Assembly: GCF_009905375.1 (NCBI RefSeq)
Contig: NC_133647.1
Location: 1,054,001 to 1,118,000, forward strand
DNA: 64,000 bases
Direction of reading: 5' to 3'
DNA from: Apium graveolens
Taxonomy: Eukaryota; Streptophyta; Magnoliopsida; Apiales; Apiaceae
Shown piece after piece: positions 33,920 to 45,195 of the stretch (the stretch's first letter is position 1; every line of letters begins with the position of its first letter). Under the pieces are notes generated by a model, which had not been told where the DNA came from, did not search any database, and saw nothing but the letters and a program-made list of their open reading frames with translations. The position numbers were made by a program, and so were the translations under genes.

Positions 33920-34837
33920 TATGACGACTGAGAATTTTGCGATGTAATTAAGTCAATAAAGTATGATTTATGTGAAGTGATTATAATTGTGTGATTAAGT
34001 GTTGATTAATTGTCTTTTCTATATATTAGAGTCTAGGAGCGTAAATAAAAGCGTTCCAATTTAAGTAGTCAGCTTTGGAGTTAAGCTGTGTTGTCGGGCC
34101 GTCAGGTAGAACGGAACCCGTCTTAAAAAGGGGTTAAGATATTTAAAATGTGAAGTATGTGTTTTTATATGAAATGAAATGTTTAAGTAAAGTATTTCGT
34201 CCTAGTGACGTGTCGCTCGATATTGAGAAGTGTAATTGAAACGCTAAGCGTCGGGCCGTCAGGCTGAACGTGACCCGGAACGCGTAAAATGGAATAATAT
34301 TAAAGAAAGATAAATTTTATGATCAGACATGAGTTGGGACGTGTTCATATGTGTGCTTACTTGTTTGTATGCATGATTACGTGATCTGTTGACATTTTTA
34401 TGGATTTAAGGGAATTATTTGATTTAAATAAAGGTTTATTTAACCTTCACGCATTTTTGTAAAATTATCTGAGTAAGATAAAAGCATGGGATTTGTTCTG
34501 TTATCTTCATAATAGTCCTAAAGACTTTTTAAAAATGATGAACGGATTTATTTGGTGGTCATTGCCTTTTAAATTGATATTTATGTGGAAAAATGTTGTT
34601 ATTAGAGCGAACTTGCGAAAATCATATAAAATCAACCGTACGCTCAAAATCTTATTATGAGTAATGGTTGGAAATCTAATTTCGAGATCTACGTTTTAAA
34701 ATTGTCAATCGCTATAATTTTCAACTTTCTGAGAGAGATATATTTATTATTCCACCAATATTCAATGGGAGTAAAAAGAGAAAGGAAAATCAATTTAAAA
34801 AGGGAATTAGAGAAGTACTAAATTGCCCTTGTCCTTA

Positions 34838-34848
34838 TTATTTATAAA
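34838..34848 (+). promoter_or_regulatory. Probable TATA box of the E LTR
   Basis: tatttataaac is followed by a C/T-rich leader of about 100 bp. The same arrangement is found in the 3' LTR (near 60616) and, as tatatataacc, in F (near 26175). Confidence 0.55.
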
Positions 34849-36035
34849 CTCATCCTCCCCTCCCTTTCTTTTCTTTTTCCCCGTGCACACCATTCTCTCT
34901 TTTCTCTCTTTCTTTCTCACTCTCTCTCGGCTACTCGCTCTCTCTCTCTCGGCTCTCTTTTCTCTCTTGGTATACTACTTGTTCCCTTGATAAATCTCAC
35001 CAATTCTTCTCAAAATCTCTTGATAAACACATGTAAGTAGGTATTAGAGTGTGCATATGTGTATATCCACTTGCATGCAAGCTTGATGTATGTATGTGTG
35101 TGTGTTCATGCTTGATGTGTGTGTACGTATGTATATATGTGCTTAAGGAGGTGATTTTATGATTGAAAAATGATTTTCAAAGCTAAATGAGTCTTGTATG
35201 TGCCTTGTGTGTGCATAAATCGGAGGTTTCAAGGTTGGAAACCCCGAAATGAGGCACCACCGAGAAACCACCGCCACCGGTGATGAACTCCGGTGAACCG
35301 GTGGTGAGTTATGATGGTAAAACTGAACTCTAATACCATAAAACTTGATTTTTGGTGTTTGCATGCTTGGTTTGTTTGAATTTCAAAAAGGGTTTTGATT
35401 TCTAAAAAGTTAAGTTGATAAGTGCTTATTAGGTATGAGTTGTTGAAGTCTAAGTCTAAGAATTATGATTTAATTTGAATGATTAGATGAATTTAAAGTT
35501 AAATTAGGCCATGCATGTGTTGATGTAAAAGCCGCATAGGGCTTTGGTTTATCAAAAAGGGATTGATTATAGTTGATAAAAATGATTGTTTCATGGTTTT
35601 TTGAAAATGATAAGTTAAATAGAGTGTTTAATGGAATTAGAGATGAGAAATTCGAATATAAATATGAGATTATAAGTTGCCTTGGTTATAATTTTTATTG
35701 ATAATGGAAGAGGAATTAAATTGGTGTGTTGTTCTTGCTTGGATTCATTAGAATTTAGGATTAAACCATGGAAACATGCTTGCATGCTATGTATTAGATC
35801 AAAAATTTAATGCATGTTGGTTGTTCTTGAAAATCCGAATTATATGGTTATTTTTATGGGAATATTAAGTTGGATTAAGTGAATGTTTGATTGATTATAT
35901 GTTATATGGATTTGATATAAAAATTTACTTGATTTTAGGTGATGTTTGTAGAATGGCCGAATGGTTTATAATAGTTAAAAGGGTCAAATTCTAATTTAAG
36001 TGTTTTAATTAATCATGAAGATTAGTTAAGGATTG

Positions 36036-37353
36036 TGTAAGTCATATGTCATAGCCTATTTGTATATTCGAGGATTCAACTCAACTCAAATAAGAATGTA
36101 ATAAGTAAATAGTGGATCGACCGTCAGAGAGATCTCGCAAAGTAATATCTGTCAAAGGATTCAGAGACAATGTTCATCTACAGACTTGAGGAGTTAATTC
36201 ACTGGAAGAAGTTCAAGAAGTTGATCATGCCTCAGTGATATAAATCAAGATCGTGGATTTAATCAAGTGACAGAGATCTCGTCAGGGTATCATTAAATTA
36301 CAAGGAATTTAATCTGAAGAAAATCAAAGTGTCAGAGTCAAGACATGAAGAAACGTCACGGAAGTTAGACACTAATGAACCAGACAGTACATCGAGTGTC
36401 AACGTTGAAGTGGTGGAATTGATTCATAATTTTCAGTGATTTTCAGAAGATTTGCAGAAGAATGGTTGCTGCTCAAGACTAGAATTAATTCTCTATTAAT
36501 TAATTAAGTCATCTAATTTAATTAAGAAAATAAATTATATCTGCGAAGAATAATTTATTTATTAATTGAATTAATTGATTAATTAATTCTGATTTAATTC
36601 TAGGAATTTTAGGAATTTTCAGAAGTTTAATTGGATTAAATTTAAGCTTTAAATCAGCAAAACAATTGAAAATGAACTAGCATGACAATCTGGATTGTCA
36701 TACCGATTGTCATGCTAGGCCATTTTACATTGTCTCACCGAAAGTCACTCTAGGAGGATGATTGTCTTGCTAGTTCATTCTGATTGTCATTCTAGTTCAT
36801 TCAGATTGTCTTGCTAGTTCATTCAATTGTCCTACCGAAAGTCATACAAGCTTAAAGGATTGTCATTCCAATTCAATTAAATCAGCTGATTGATAAAAGA
36901 AGCAGAGAAGCAGCATATCATTTTTTATCAACTCAATCAAAAGTCAAGAACAAAGTGCAGCCGCCTTGAAATATAACATCCTTCATCTGCTTTATTCAAG
37001 ATCATAATTTCTAGATTGTAATGTTAAATCTAATCCACTAGAAATCTTTATCTTGTTCTTGTGTATCAATCTAGCGGATTAAAATCCCTAGAACTTAATC
37101 TCAAATCGCGTTTAGCATTTGATCTTTTAATTACAAAAATAGAAAAAGTTCATGTCGAATTTATTCTAGATTTGTGATAATTGATTTGAGATTAATACCT
37201 TGTAATCGATACAGTTGTTGTAACACATTTCAAGTTTAATAATATTTTTATTTAACTTGAATTTTGTTTCACATTTTTTATTCCGCATTTTATTCGATTA
37301 TTTGGTAACGTTTGTATTCAACCCCCCTTCTACAAACACATTGGGACCCAACA
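36036..37353 (+). repeat. 5' LTR of SIRE2
   Basis: TGTAAGTCATATG ... GGGACCCAACA. It contains a perfect 14-bp inverted repeat (36677-36690 and 36705-36718, ctagcatgacaatc / gattgtcatgctag) and then several gattgtcttgctagttcatt-type repeats up to about 36860. A weak TATA-like aaatataaca is near 36968. Confidence 0.95.
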
Positions 37354-37355
37354 AT

Positions 37356-37368
37356 TGGTATCAGAGCC
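37356..37368 (+). other. Primer-binding site of SIRE2
   Basis: tggtatcagagcc, complementary to initiator tRNA-Met, two bases after the LTR. Confidence 0.92.
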
Positions 37369-37449
37369 TTCTGATTAACGAACAAATCAAGATCCTAGAC
37401 TTTTGTGATTTTTCAACTCCTTGAATTTTTATTTGTTCAAAAATTCATA

Positions 37450-39681
37450 ATGACTTCACATAAAGTTGGAACCGTTAAAATTCCACAATTTGATAAAGAG
37501 AATTATATCATGTGGAAGAAGAAGATGCTATTATTTTTACAAGTTGCCAATCCCAAATATTCAAACTTGTTAAAGAAGGGTATAAAAACTCCGATGGTTA
37601 TTGAACCGGAGGTAATAATAGATGGTGTGGTGACTACTGAAGCTAGAACCTATCCAAAAGAGCCTGAAGATTTTACTCCTGCTGAGAAGGAAGAAGCCTC
37701 CTTGGATGCCAGCCTTCAATTAATACTAATTGATTCCCTTGATCCCTTGATGAACAGACATGTGATGAACTGTAAAAATTCCAAACACATGTGGGAAACT
37801 ATTGAGGTGATTAATGAAGGCACAGAGGAAGTTAGGGAGAACAAGTTGGAAATCCTAACCTCTGAATATGAACATTTCAAATCAAATCCAGGAGAAGGAA
37901 TTACTGAAGTGTTTGAGAGGTACAATGCGTTGATCAACAACCTGAACATCAATGGAAAGTATTATTCAATCAGGGAGGTCAACAAAAAGTTTCTTTTAAC
38001 ACTGCCAGCTCATCTTGAACATAGAATCACTGCCATTAGAGAAGCTAGAGATCTGAGTGAGATTTCTTTGGACAGGCTCTATGGAGTGTTAAAAACTTAT
38101 GAGTTGGAGCAGATTCAACAGAAGGAAGTCTACGGGAAGGATAGAATGGTCAGCACATCTACTGCACTTGTAGCTGAAGGTCAACAACAACAGCAATCTC
38201 AACAATTGGAGAGAATGGTACAGTATTCCAAGGCTGAGGAAAATATGTTAGTAGCAGAATATGATCCTCCTACTACAAATCAATCAAGTGATGATTTTTA
38301 TTCCTTGGAAGAGCTGGAGCAATTGGAAGACGAGTCAATGGCCCAAATTGTCAAGAGATTCTCCCATGTCAGATTCAAGAGGAATCCCAAGCTGAAGTAC
38401 AAGTCCAACTACAACAAATTCCAGAAAGGTGGATCTTCATCCTCTAACACCAGCAGTGGTGGATACCAAACAGGGATGGTTGATCGGGGCACCATTAGAT
38501 GCTATAACTGCAATGAGTTGGGACACTTTGCCACAGAATGTAGGAAGCCAAAGCAAGTAAGAAAGAACTCTGAAAGGGCTTATCTGGCAAAGGGAAGAAG
38601 CTGGGATGATACTGACAGTGAAGATGAAGATGAAGGAAATCTTGCTCTTATGGCTATTGATGGAAAAGCTTCATCGTCAAGAATAGAGGTAAAACTTTCT
38701 GATGCTGAAATGGTTTATCATCTAAGAGGTAACTTAGATTGTGCACGTCGTGATAATGAACTGTTAAGTTTACAGATCACAGACCTTGAGAAAGAGGTCA
38801 ATGAATTAAGACTTGTGCACATTAATCAAGACAAATTAAAAGAACAGGTATCTTTTCTAGAGAATAGAGTTGACTGTTATAGAAAACTCGAAACTATTCT
38901 CAAAGACAAGATCACCGGTCTTGAGACTAAGGTTAGAGCCTACTTCAATTCTTGTTCGAAGGCTAAAGAGTTCTACAGTAAGCAAGCTGTTAATCAAACA
39001 TCTGGAATAGGTTATGATTATAATGCTGCTATTGGAGAATTAGGCATAAACTCCCCTCCCCATGTCTGTGCTAAAGGGAGGGAAGTACCACATGTGCTTA
39101 AGGGTGTTGATGAACCCCTCTATAAAGCATCAATTGCTGAACCATTTGATGCGACCTCTTCTGTTATTCAAGAAGAAATACGTGCTGAGGATCATGCTTA
39201 TGAGAAGATTGTTTCCAAGTCAAGTGAGTCGAAAGTTCCAGTCAAAGTTGTGAAAGCAACTGAGACTAACTCAGACACACATGAGTTGGATAACAATAAT
39301 GCCATGTCTACCATGCATAAATTGCCTGCTATTAATCACTCTCATAAAGCATGTGGTGTTGCTAATTGTATGTCTTGTGCTATTAATATGATGTATGCTT
39401 ATTTTAATGGTAAGCATGTGTCTAATGATAAGACTACTCCTCGTCAGCATGTGAATAACAAGAAGCATGATAGGTCTAAGACTGCTAGTCCTTCTAAGGC
39501 TAGAAAGGAGACATTTGTGCCTAAGCTTAAACAGAAATTTGTTAAGGCTATTTACAAGGTCAAATGTTCAGTCATTAAGGATGTTGAGATCGTTGAAATT
39601 AAAAATGTTGTTTTGCCTGACAAAGGTCAGTTCTACAAGTATGCCGGGCCCAACCAAGTTTGGGTTCCGAAGAAGGTCTAA
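37450..39681 (+). CDS. gag: Sirevirus Gag, intact (743 codons)
   Basis: Gag would form the virus-like particle and package element RNA. The start at 37450 (MTSHKVGTVKIPQF) is chosen over the in-frame ATG at 37405 because SIRE1 gag begins at the corresponding residue. Residues 10-200 are the capsid-like region (DKENYIMWKKKMLLFLQVAN, LDASLQLILIDSLDPLMN, ITEVFERYNALINNLNING). A CCHC knuckle CYNCNELGHFATEC is at about 351-364. A predicted coiled coil spans about 424-498 (LQITDLEKEVNELRL, LEKQ-like heptads), typical of Sirevirus Gag. The C-terminus ends YAGPNQVWVPKKV with a stop before the protease stub. It is open throughout, in contrast to every other gag here, consistent with recent activity. 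Confidence 0.93.
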   Translation: MTSHKVGTVKIPQFDKENYIMWKKKMLLFLQVANPKYSNLLKKGIKTPMVIEPEVIIDGVVTTEARTYPKEPEDFTPAEKEEASLDASLQLILIDSLDPLMNRHVMNCKNSKHMWETIEVINEGTEEVRENKLEILTSEYEHFKSNPGEGITEVFERYNALINNLNINGKYYSIREVNKKFLLTLPAHLEHRITAIREARDLSEISLDRLYGVLKTYELEQIQQKEVYGKDRMVSTSTALVAEGQQQQQSQQLERMVQYSKAEENMLVAEYDPPTTNQSSDDFYSLEELEQLEDESMAQIVKRFSHVRFKRNPKLKYKSNYNKFQKGGSSSSNTSSGGYQTGMVDRGTIRCYNCNELGHFATECRKPKQVRKNSERAYLAKGRSWDDTDSEDEDEGNLALMAIDGKASSSRIEVKLSDAEMVYHLRGNLDCARRDNELLSLQITDLEKEVNELRLVHINQDKLKEQVSFLENRVDCYRKLETILKDKITGLETKVRAYFNSCSKAKEFYSKQAVNQTSGIGYDYNAAIGELGINSPPHVCAKGREVPHVLKGVDEPLYKASIAEPFDATSSVIQEEIRAEDHAYEKIVSKSSESKVPVKVVKATETNSDTHELDNNNAMSTMHKLPAINHSHKACGVANCMSCAINMMYAYFNGKHVSNDKTTPRQHVNNKKHDRSKTASPSKARKETFVPKLKQKFVKAIYKVKCSVIKDVEIVEIKNVVLPDKGQFYKYAGPNQVWVPKKV

Positions 39682-39935
39682 TCCATTTGAAGTGCAGGGT
39701 AGTATACAGGTGTAACCGGTAGTGTGGATTCTTGACAAGTGGATCATCAAGACATATGACCGGAGATAGAGCCCTGCTATCAAATGTGGTTGAGAAAGCT
39801 GGCCCCCTGGTTACCTTTGGAGATAACAGCAAAGGTTTATCTGAGGGATATGGCTGTTTGCAAGCTGGGAATGTTATCATTGTAATTTTGTATATTGTGC
39901 TAGGTTATTATCAGGAAGCAGTATCTAACATATAG
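39682..39935 (+). pseudogene. Protease stub of SIRE2
   Basis: After the gag stop, 39725-39880 encodes an aspartic protease start: the region around the catalytic Asp, then SSRHMTGDRALLSN, GPLVTFGDNSKGLSEGYG and LQAGN. One extra A at the catalytic Asp-Ser-Gly shifts the frame exactly there. After GNVI the similarity stops at about 39880, where pol is deleted. No active protease can be made. Confidence 0.8.
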
Positions 39936-42198
39936 CACCAGTGAGGAGACTTGAGAATATTACGACATATCAGACACCTGCTGCACATTACACTTGGAAT
40001 TGTACTCTAGTAAGATGTGTACAAGTGTACTCCTGATTGGTGAGTCAAAAGAGGAAGTCAGTGCACCACAGTTCATGGACTTTGCAGCTGCAGATCTATT
40101 GGACTATGCAATCTCTTCTTCACAATCTCACTTCAGGTTGGTATGAACTAGTATACTGCTCAAGCAATCGTCAAGGACATGGTATGGCACTCTAACAGAA
40201 GTTATAATTTTATATGAATAAGTAGAGTCGTCATATTAATAATTATCTTATCACTAGGCACAATCATATTGTTTTATATGTGCAGTGGTATATTAATTAT
40301 GCAACATAACATTTAGTATCTAAAGTACTTGACAAGTATCGGTCAATGATATCTTGTTAACATTATGTTGCAGATATTTGTAAGCTTTTGACATGAATGA
40401 GAATTACTTAGACTTTACCCTAAGTGATCAATGTTTTATCAAAAACTCATTCATATTGAAAAACATAATCAAACTTCTTTCTACATTAGTGATTTCTTAT
40501 TTCATGTAAAATATTTTGAAATCACTATTGTAAATCATTTTCTCTCTATTACCATATATTCTGTGTTACAGGTTCAGTCTCCAATGACTTTCTTTCATTA
40601 ACAGTCATGAGGTTGAAAACCCACAACGTCTATCCCAGACTGTAAAGACAAACACAAAAAAACAGAACCAACCAACACTCTCTTACCACTAAATATAGTA
40701 TGAATGAGCGTGAGGGAGATAGTGCCTAGTGCACCACATAAGGAAGGTTCTGTAGTCAACCCAGTAGCTCTGTCTCCTACATAGATGAGTAGTATTTAAA
40801 CCGAGACAACTGCTAACCCCCATACATCTTCTCAAAAAGATGTAATGGTTGAAAAGGCACAAAATCAGTTACTAGATTCATTCTCTCAACAGGGTGAGTC
40901 TATTGAATTTTGCCTGTCAGCCAAGGTATCCGATGTAGTGTCACCACTTCAAACATAATCAATTCTTGATGCACAAGGAGAGGTTACACACACAAAGGAT
41001 GAGTTGACGGAAACAAGAGTTTCGACCATTTTAAGGTCAGATTCGATTGTTCAAGGTTCGTTAGTGGACCAATTGCCTTTACAGGTGTTAGGAGAGGATA
41101 CTGATCCAAAAGCCATATTTCAGTGGTCAGTGTCTACCTCCCCAGGCTTAAATCCCCTGGATGCATCTGCGGATAGTGGATCTGACATAGGTGCAGATCG
41201 GCAACTTGTTGACAATGATTCAGATATTACCTGATAAGTCACAAGGAAATGTCTTCACAGACATTAGAAGGGAACTTTGATCTTTATGCTAAATTCGTTG
41301 GATCATTGTTTACCTTCCCAGAATTCAAATCTGGAACCCTAAAAGGGAAACTAGCAACTTGTAGATTATGACTCAGATTTATCTGACGAGTTTAACAAGG
41401 ATGGGGATTTGTGAACTCCCATTGCACCACCTGTGACCTCCTTAAAGGATGGCTAAGGTGATTTTCCTTGCAGGTACAGCTGGATTATGGAGCTATGAGA
41501 GAAGAGTGATACACTTGTGAGAATGAGTGTAAACACGAGTGGAGAGAAGAGTGAAACACATGTGAGGTACACTAAAACAGAATCACACACTCACAGTGAG
41601 GAAGAAAGAGAAACACTTGTTATTTCTTTTCCAACCAAGTGAAATATGAGAACTCCTTCAGACGACGGCATACATTCCTTCTTTAAGGGGGAGATAAAAG
41701 CTTAAGTAATAGTTTGGAGGATTCCTCAACTAAGGGGGAGAAATAGCAGGGAGGAAGAAAAAGATCCTAAAAATGTACACTACACCACACCATTGTTGTT
41801 TGTAACTACGGATCCTATTGTACGGGAGAGGTGGTAAACACAAGGTGATTTTCTGATAAGGGAAGAAGCTGTTAGGGGAGTACCATTGGTTTTTATCTGC
41901 GGATCCTATTGTACGGGAGAGGTGGTAAAACGAAGGTGATCTTTTTTAATCAGTTGATTCTCATAGGGGGAGAAGCAAGAAATATGGGCTTCTCAACAGG
42001 AAATGTGGTTGTACAAATGAAGATGGAACTACTTGAAGATATGTTCAGTCTAGAGGAACATCTATTTGGAATCTGGAAAAGGTTAAATGTCATCCAGAAC
42101 TTTTCTACTATTTACTTTGCATGTATGTTTATATCTTTTTCTTATTTGTTAGTTGAGTTATCCTCTAGGTATTTGTGTGTTATTGTCTAACAAACAAA
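39936..42198 (+). pseudogene. SIRE2 3' internal region with env-like remnant
   Basis: There is no pol domain. 39936-40560 is AT-rich and noncoding. An acceptor-like ttctgtgttacag ends near 40572 and is followed by a broken acidic, Ser/Asp-rich frame, best seen at 41004-41234 (DSIVQGSLVDQLPLQVLGED, SADSGSDIGADRQLVDNDSD), which resembles the disordered part of Sirevirus env-like proteins. 41640-42198 contains repeated polypurine motifs and a 30-bp direct repeat. The env-like identity rests on position and composition only. Confidence 0.5.
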
Positions 42199-42208
42199 TA
42201 GGGGGAGA
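41685..42208 (+). other. Multiple polypurine tracts of SIRE2
   Basis: aagggggagat near 41685, taagggggagaaa near 41731, ataggggg agaag near 41965 and ataggggg agat at 42199-42208 directly before the 3' LTR. The last is the expected plus-strand primer. Repeated polypurine motifs upstream of the 3' LTR are a known Sirevirus trait. A direct repeat of about 30 bp starting cggatcctattgtacggga is at 41810 and 41900. Confidence 0.75.
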
Positions 42209-42209
42209 T

Positions 42210-43527
42210 TGTAAGTCATATGTCATAGCCTATTTGTATATTCGAGGATTCAACTCAACTCAAATAAGAATGTAATAAGTAAATAGTGGATCGACCGTCA
42301 GAGAGATCTCGCAAAGTAATATCTGTCAAAGGATTCAGAGACAATGTTCATCTACAGACTTGAGGAGTTAATTCACTGGAAGAAGTTCAAGAAGTTGATC
42401 ATGCCTCAGTGATATAAATCAAGATCGTGGATTTAATCAAGTGACAGAGATCTCGTCAGGGTATCATTAAATTACAAGGAATTTAATCTGAAGAAAATCA
42501 AAGTGTCAGAGTCAAGACATGAAGAAACGTCACGGAAGTTAGACACTAATGAACCAGACAGTACATCGAGTGTCAACGTTGAAGTGGTGGAATTGATTCA
42601 TAATTTTCAGTGATTTTCAGAAGATTTGCAGAAGAATGGTTGCTGCTCAAGACTAGAATTAATTCTCTATTAATTAATTAAGTCATCTAATTTAATTAAG
42701 AAAATAAATTATATCTGCGAAGAATAATTTATTTATTAATTGAATTAATTGATTAATTAATTCTGATTTAATTCTAGGAATTTTAGGAATTTTCAGAAGT
42801 TTAATTGGATTAAATTTAAGCTTTAAATCAGCAAAACAATTGAAAATGAACTAGCATGACAATCTGGATTGTCATACCGATTGTCATGCTAGGCCATTTT
42901 ACATTGTCTCACCGAAAGTCACTCTAGGAGGATGATTGTCTTGCTAGTTCATTCTGATTGTCATTCTAGTTCATTCAGATTGTCTTGCTAGTTCATTCAA
43001 TTGTCCTACCGAAAGTCATACAAGCTTAAAGGATTGTCATTCCAATTCAATTAAATCAGCTGATTGATAAAAGAAGCAGAGAAGCAGCATATCATTTTTT
43101 ATCAACTCAATCAAAAGTCAAGAACAAAGTGCAGCCGCCTTGAAATATAACATCCTTCATCTGCTTTATTCAAGATCATAATTTCTAGATTGTAATGTTA
43201 AATCTAATCCACTAGAAATCTTTATCTTGTTCTTGTGTATCAATCTAGCGGATTAAAATCCCTAGAACTTAATCTCAAATCGCGTTTAGCATTTGATCTT
43301 TTAATTACAAAAATAGAAAAAGTTCATGTCGAATTTATTCTAGATTTGTGATAATTGATTTGAGATTAATACCTTGTAATCGATACAGTTGTTGTAACAC
43401 ATTTCAAGTTTAATAATATTTTTATTTAACTTGAATTTTGTTTCACATTTTTTATTCCGTATTTTATTCGATTATTTGGTAACGTTTGTATTCAACCCCC
43501 CTTCTACAAACACATTGGGACCCAACA
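42210..43527 (+). repeat. 3' LTR of SIRE2
   Basis: 1,318 bp, differing from 36036-37353 by one visible base (43460). Confidence 0.95.
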
Positions 43528-45195
43528 GATTGTATGTAAGATTTTGCTTGATTTTCTATGTTTGGTTTGAATTAAAGTATAAAAGAAAGGGAATGATTGA
43601 TTTGTGTTAACTATGGTTGTCGTGTTGGTGTAAAGATGACTTTAGGGTCGTTATTGTAAGTTTTGTCGTTTGTTTATTCGTATAAGAATTTCAAGTATAA
43701 ACAGCTATGTGTACTAATATAAAGTATGATTTGACTTTGAGTTGAGATAAGGATGTTTATAAGTCGATTGTCGAGTATATAAAGGTGTAAAGGTTAAGAG
43801 TAAAGTATATGTCGTGTAATGTGCTATGTGCTTATGTGTATAAGCTATACTCGTATATTCGAGTCAAGGGTACAATCGAGCTATCGTATTGAGTAATCGT
43901 TCCGGGAACGAGAGTTGATAAATTGATTAAGATTTTGGTTTTATTGTAGATTCGGAGTGTGAGGGCATTCAGGCTAGGAAAGGAAAGGGTAGACTAGGTG
44001 GTAGTAGTTTAACCTTCAGGAAAGTGAATTCAGGCAAGTAACTCTCATTACTTGTGAAAATGGTTATATAGAGGTTATTGTTCATACCATGTAGAATATG
44101 GAACTGTTTAATTAATGAACCCCTGTTAATGACTTGAAATACCCTGTCTTTGATCTTGTTAAACTGTTATTGATAAGCTTATTGATTCGTCCCTTTGGTA
44201 ACCTGTCTTTTCTGTTCAAGTTATTTGTTAAGCCATGAACTGTTATAAACCCTATAATTACCTTTACGAACACCTTGTAATGATACCTTATTTCTTGATC
44301 ACCATATTTCCTATTGATCCCTGAAATAGATATTGATCCTTTTAATTTAAGTACCTTGTTATCCTTGATTCAGAATCCTTAGAGTTGTTCCTTGCTTGTC
44401 TTTGAATCACTTCCTTAGCTTTGATTTCTTGAAATTTGACTTAAGAATGAGTTTCGACTCGAAAGAGTCTGAATGATTTCATATTCTTGGTAATGATAAA
44501 ATGAATTTAGAAAACCTACTTTTTCAACTCAAGGTTTTCCAAACGAATTCCTGATGGATTGGATTGGGACGTAAGAGGCTAGTGGGACTAGTCCAGTCAT
44601 GGTAAGAGGCTAGCGGGGCTAGTCCAACTTAAGGCTGAAATTATGCCGATTGGTACCTTAAAGACCCGAGGCTGATCACCCATATTATAATGAAATGAGA
44701 AAATAAAGAGATCCAATCAAGGGTTCTATATTGATTTAAAAAAAAAAAGGAATTGAAACTTCCTGTCCAGTAATTGATTCTTGAAAATGAAAAATGGTTT
44801 ATATCGCTTTGAAAAGAGTTGATTGTGATAATGTGAAGCTTAAAGCTCGAGAACCCTGATTTTAATATGTTGATCATATAACTGATTCCGTATAGTGAAA
44901 TATTGTTGCTTTCCTTTTTCTGAAAGATCTGTTCTGATCCTTTAATGATTTGTGATGAATGTCGGCTTTCACCTTGCTTTGAGCCTTGTTCCTTGGAAGC
45001 CTCACATTTTTCCTTCATAATCCCTTCCTTAACCCAAAAAGATGGAAATCTGCCACCTAGAACAAATAAAGTAGAATGCCCTGAGATTGGTAAAGTATAT
45101 TGTGATTTCATATCGTAGAATTGCTTTATAGTTACTTGCTGAGTTTTATACTCATATGTTTTATTTCAATCTAACCATGGCAGTTAAGCAAGAAG

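Larger units (their letters stand above)
36036..43527 (+). mobile_element. SIRE2, complete gag-only (nonautonomous) Sirevirus
   Basis: LTRs 36036-37353 and 42210-43527 (1,318 bp each), target duplication gattg at 36031-36035 and 43528-43532. Comparing the two LTRs by eye I find a single difference (C at 37286, T at 43460). The interior has an intact gag but only a stub of protease and no integrase, RT or RNase H, so transposition must have used proteins from another Sirevirus. It was recent, on the order of tens of thousands of years at typical plant rates. Inserted in the 5' LTR of E. Confidence 0.95.

Noticed and set aside
41909..42190. 93-codon ORF before the SIRE2 3' LTR
   Set aside because: It overlaps the repeated polypurine region and has no domain; the end is only T-rich hydrophobic sequence.
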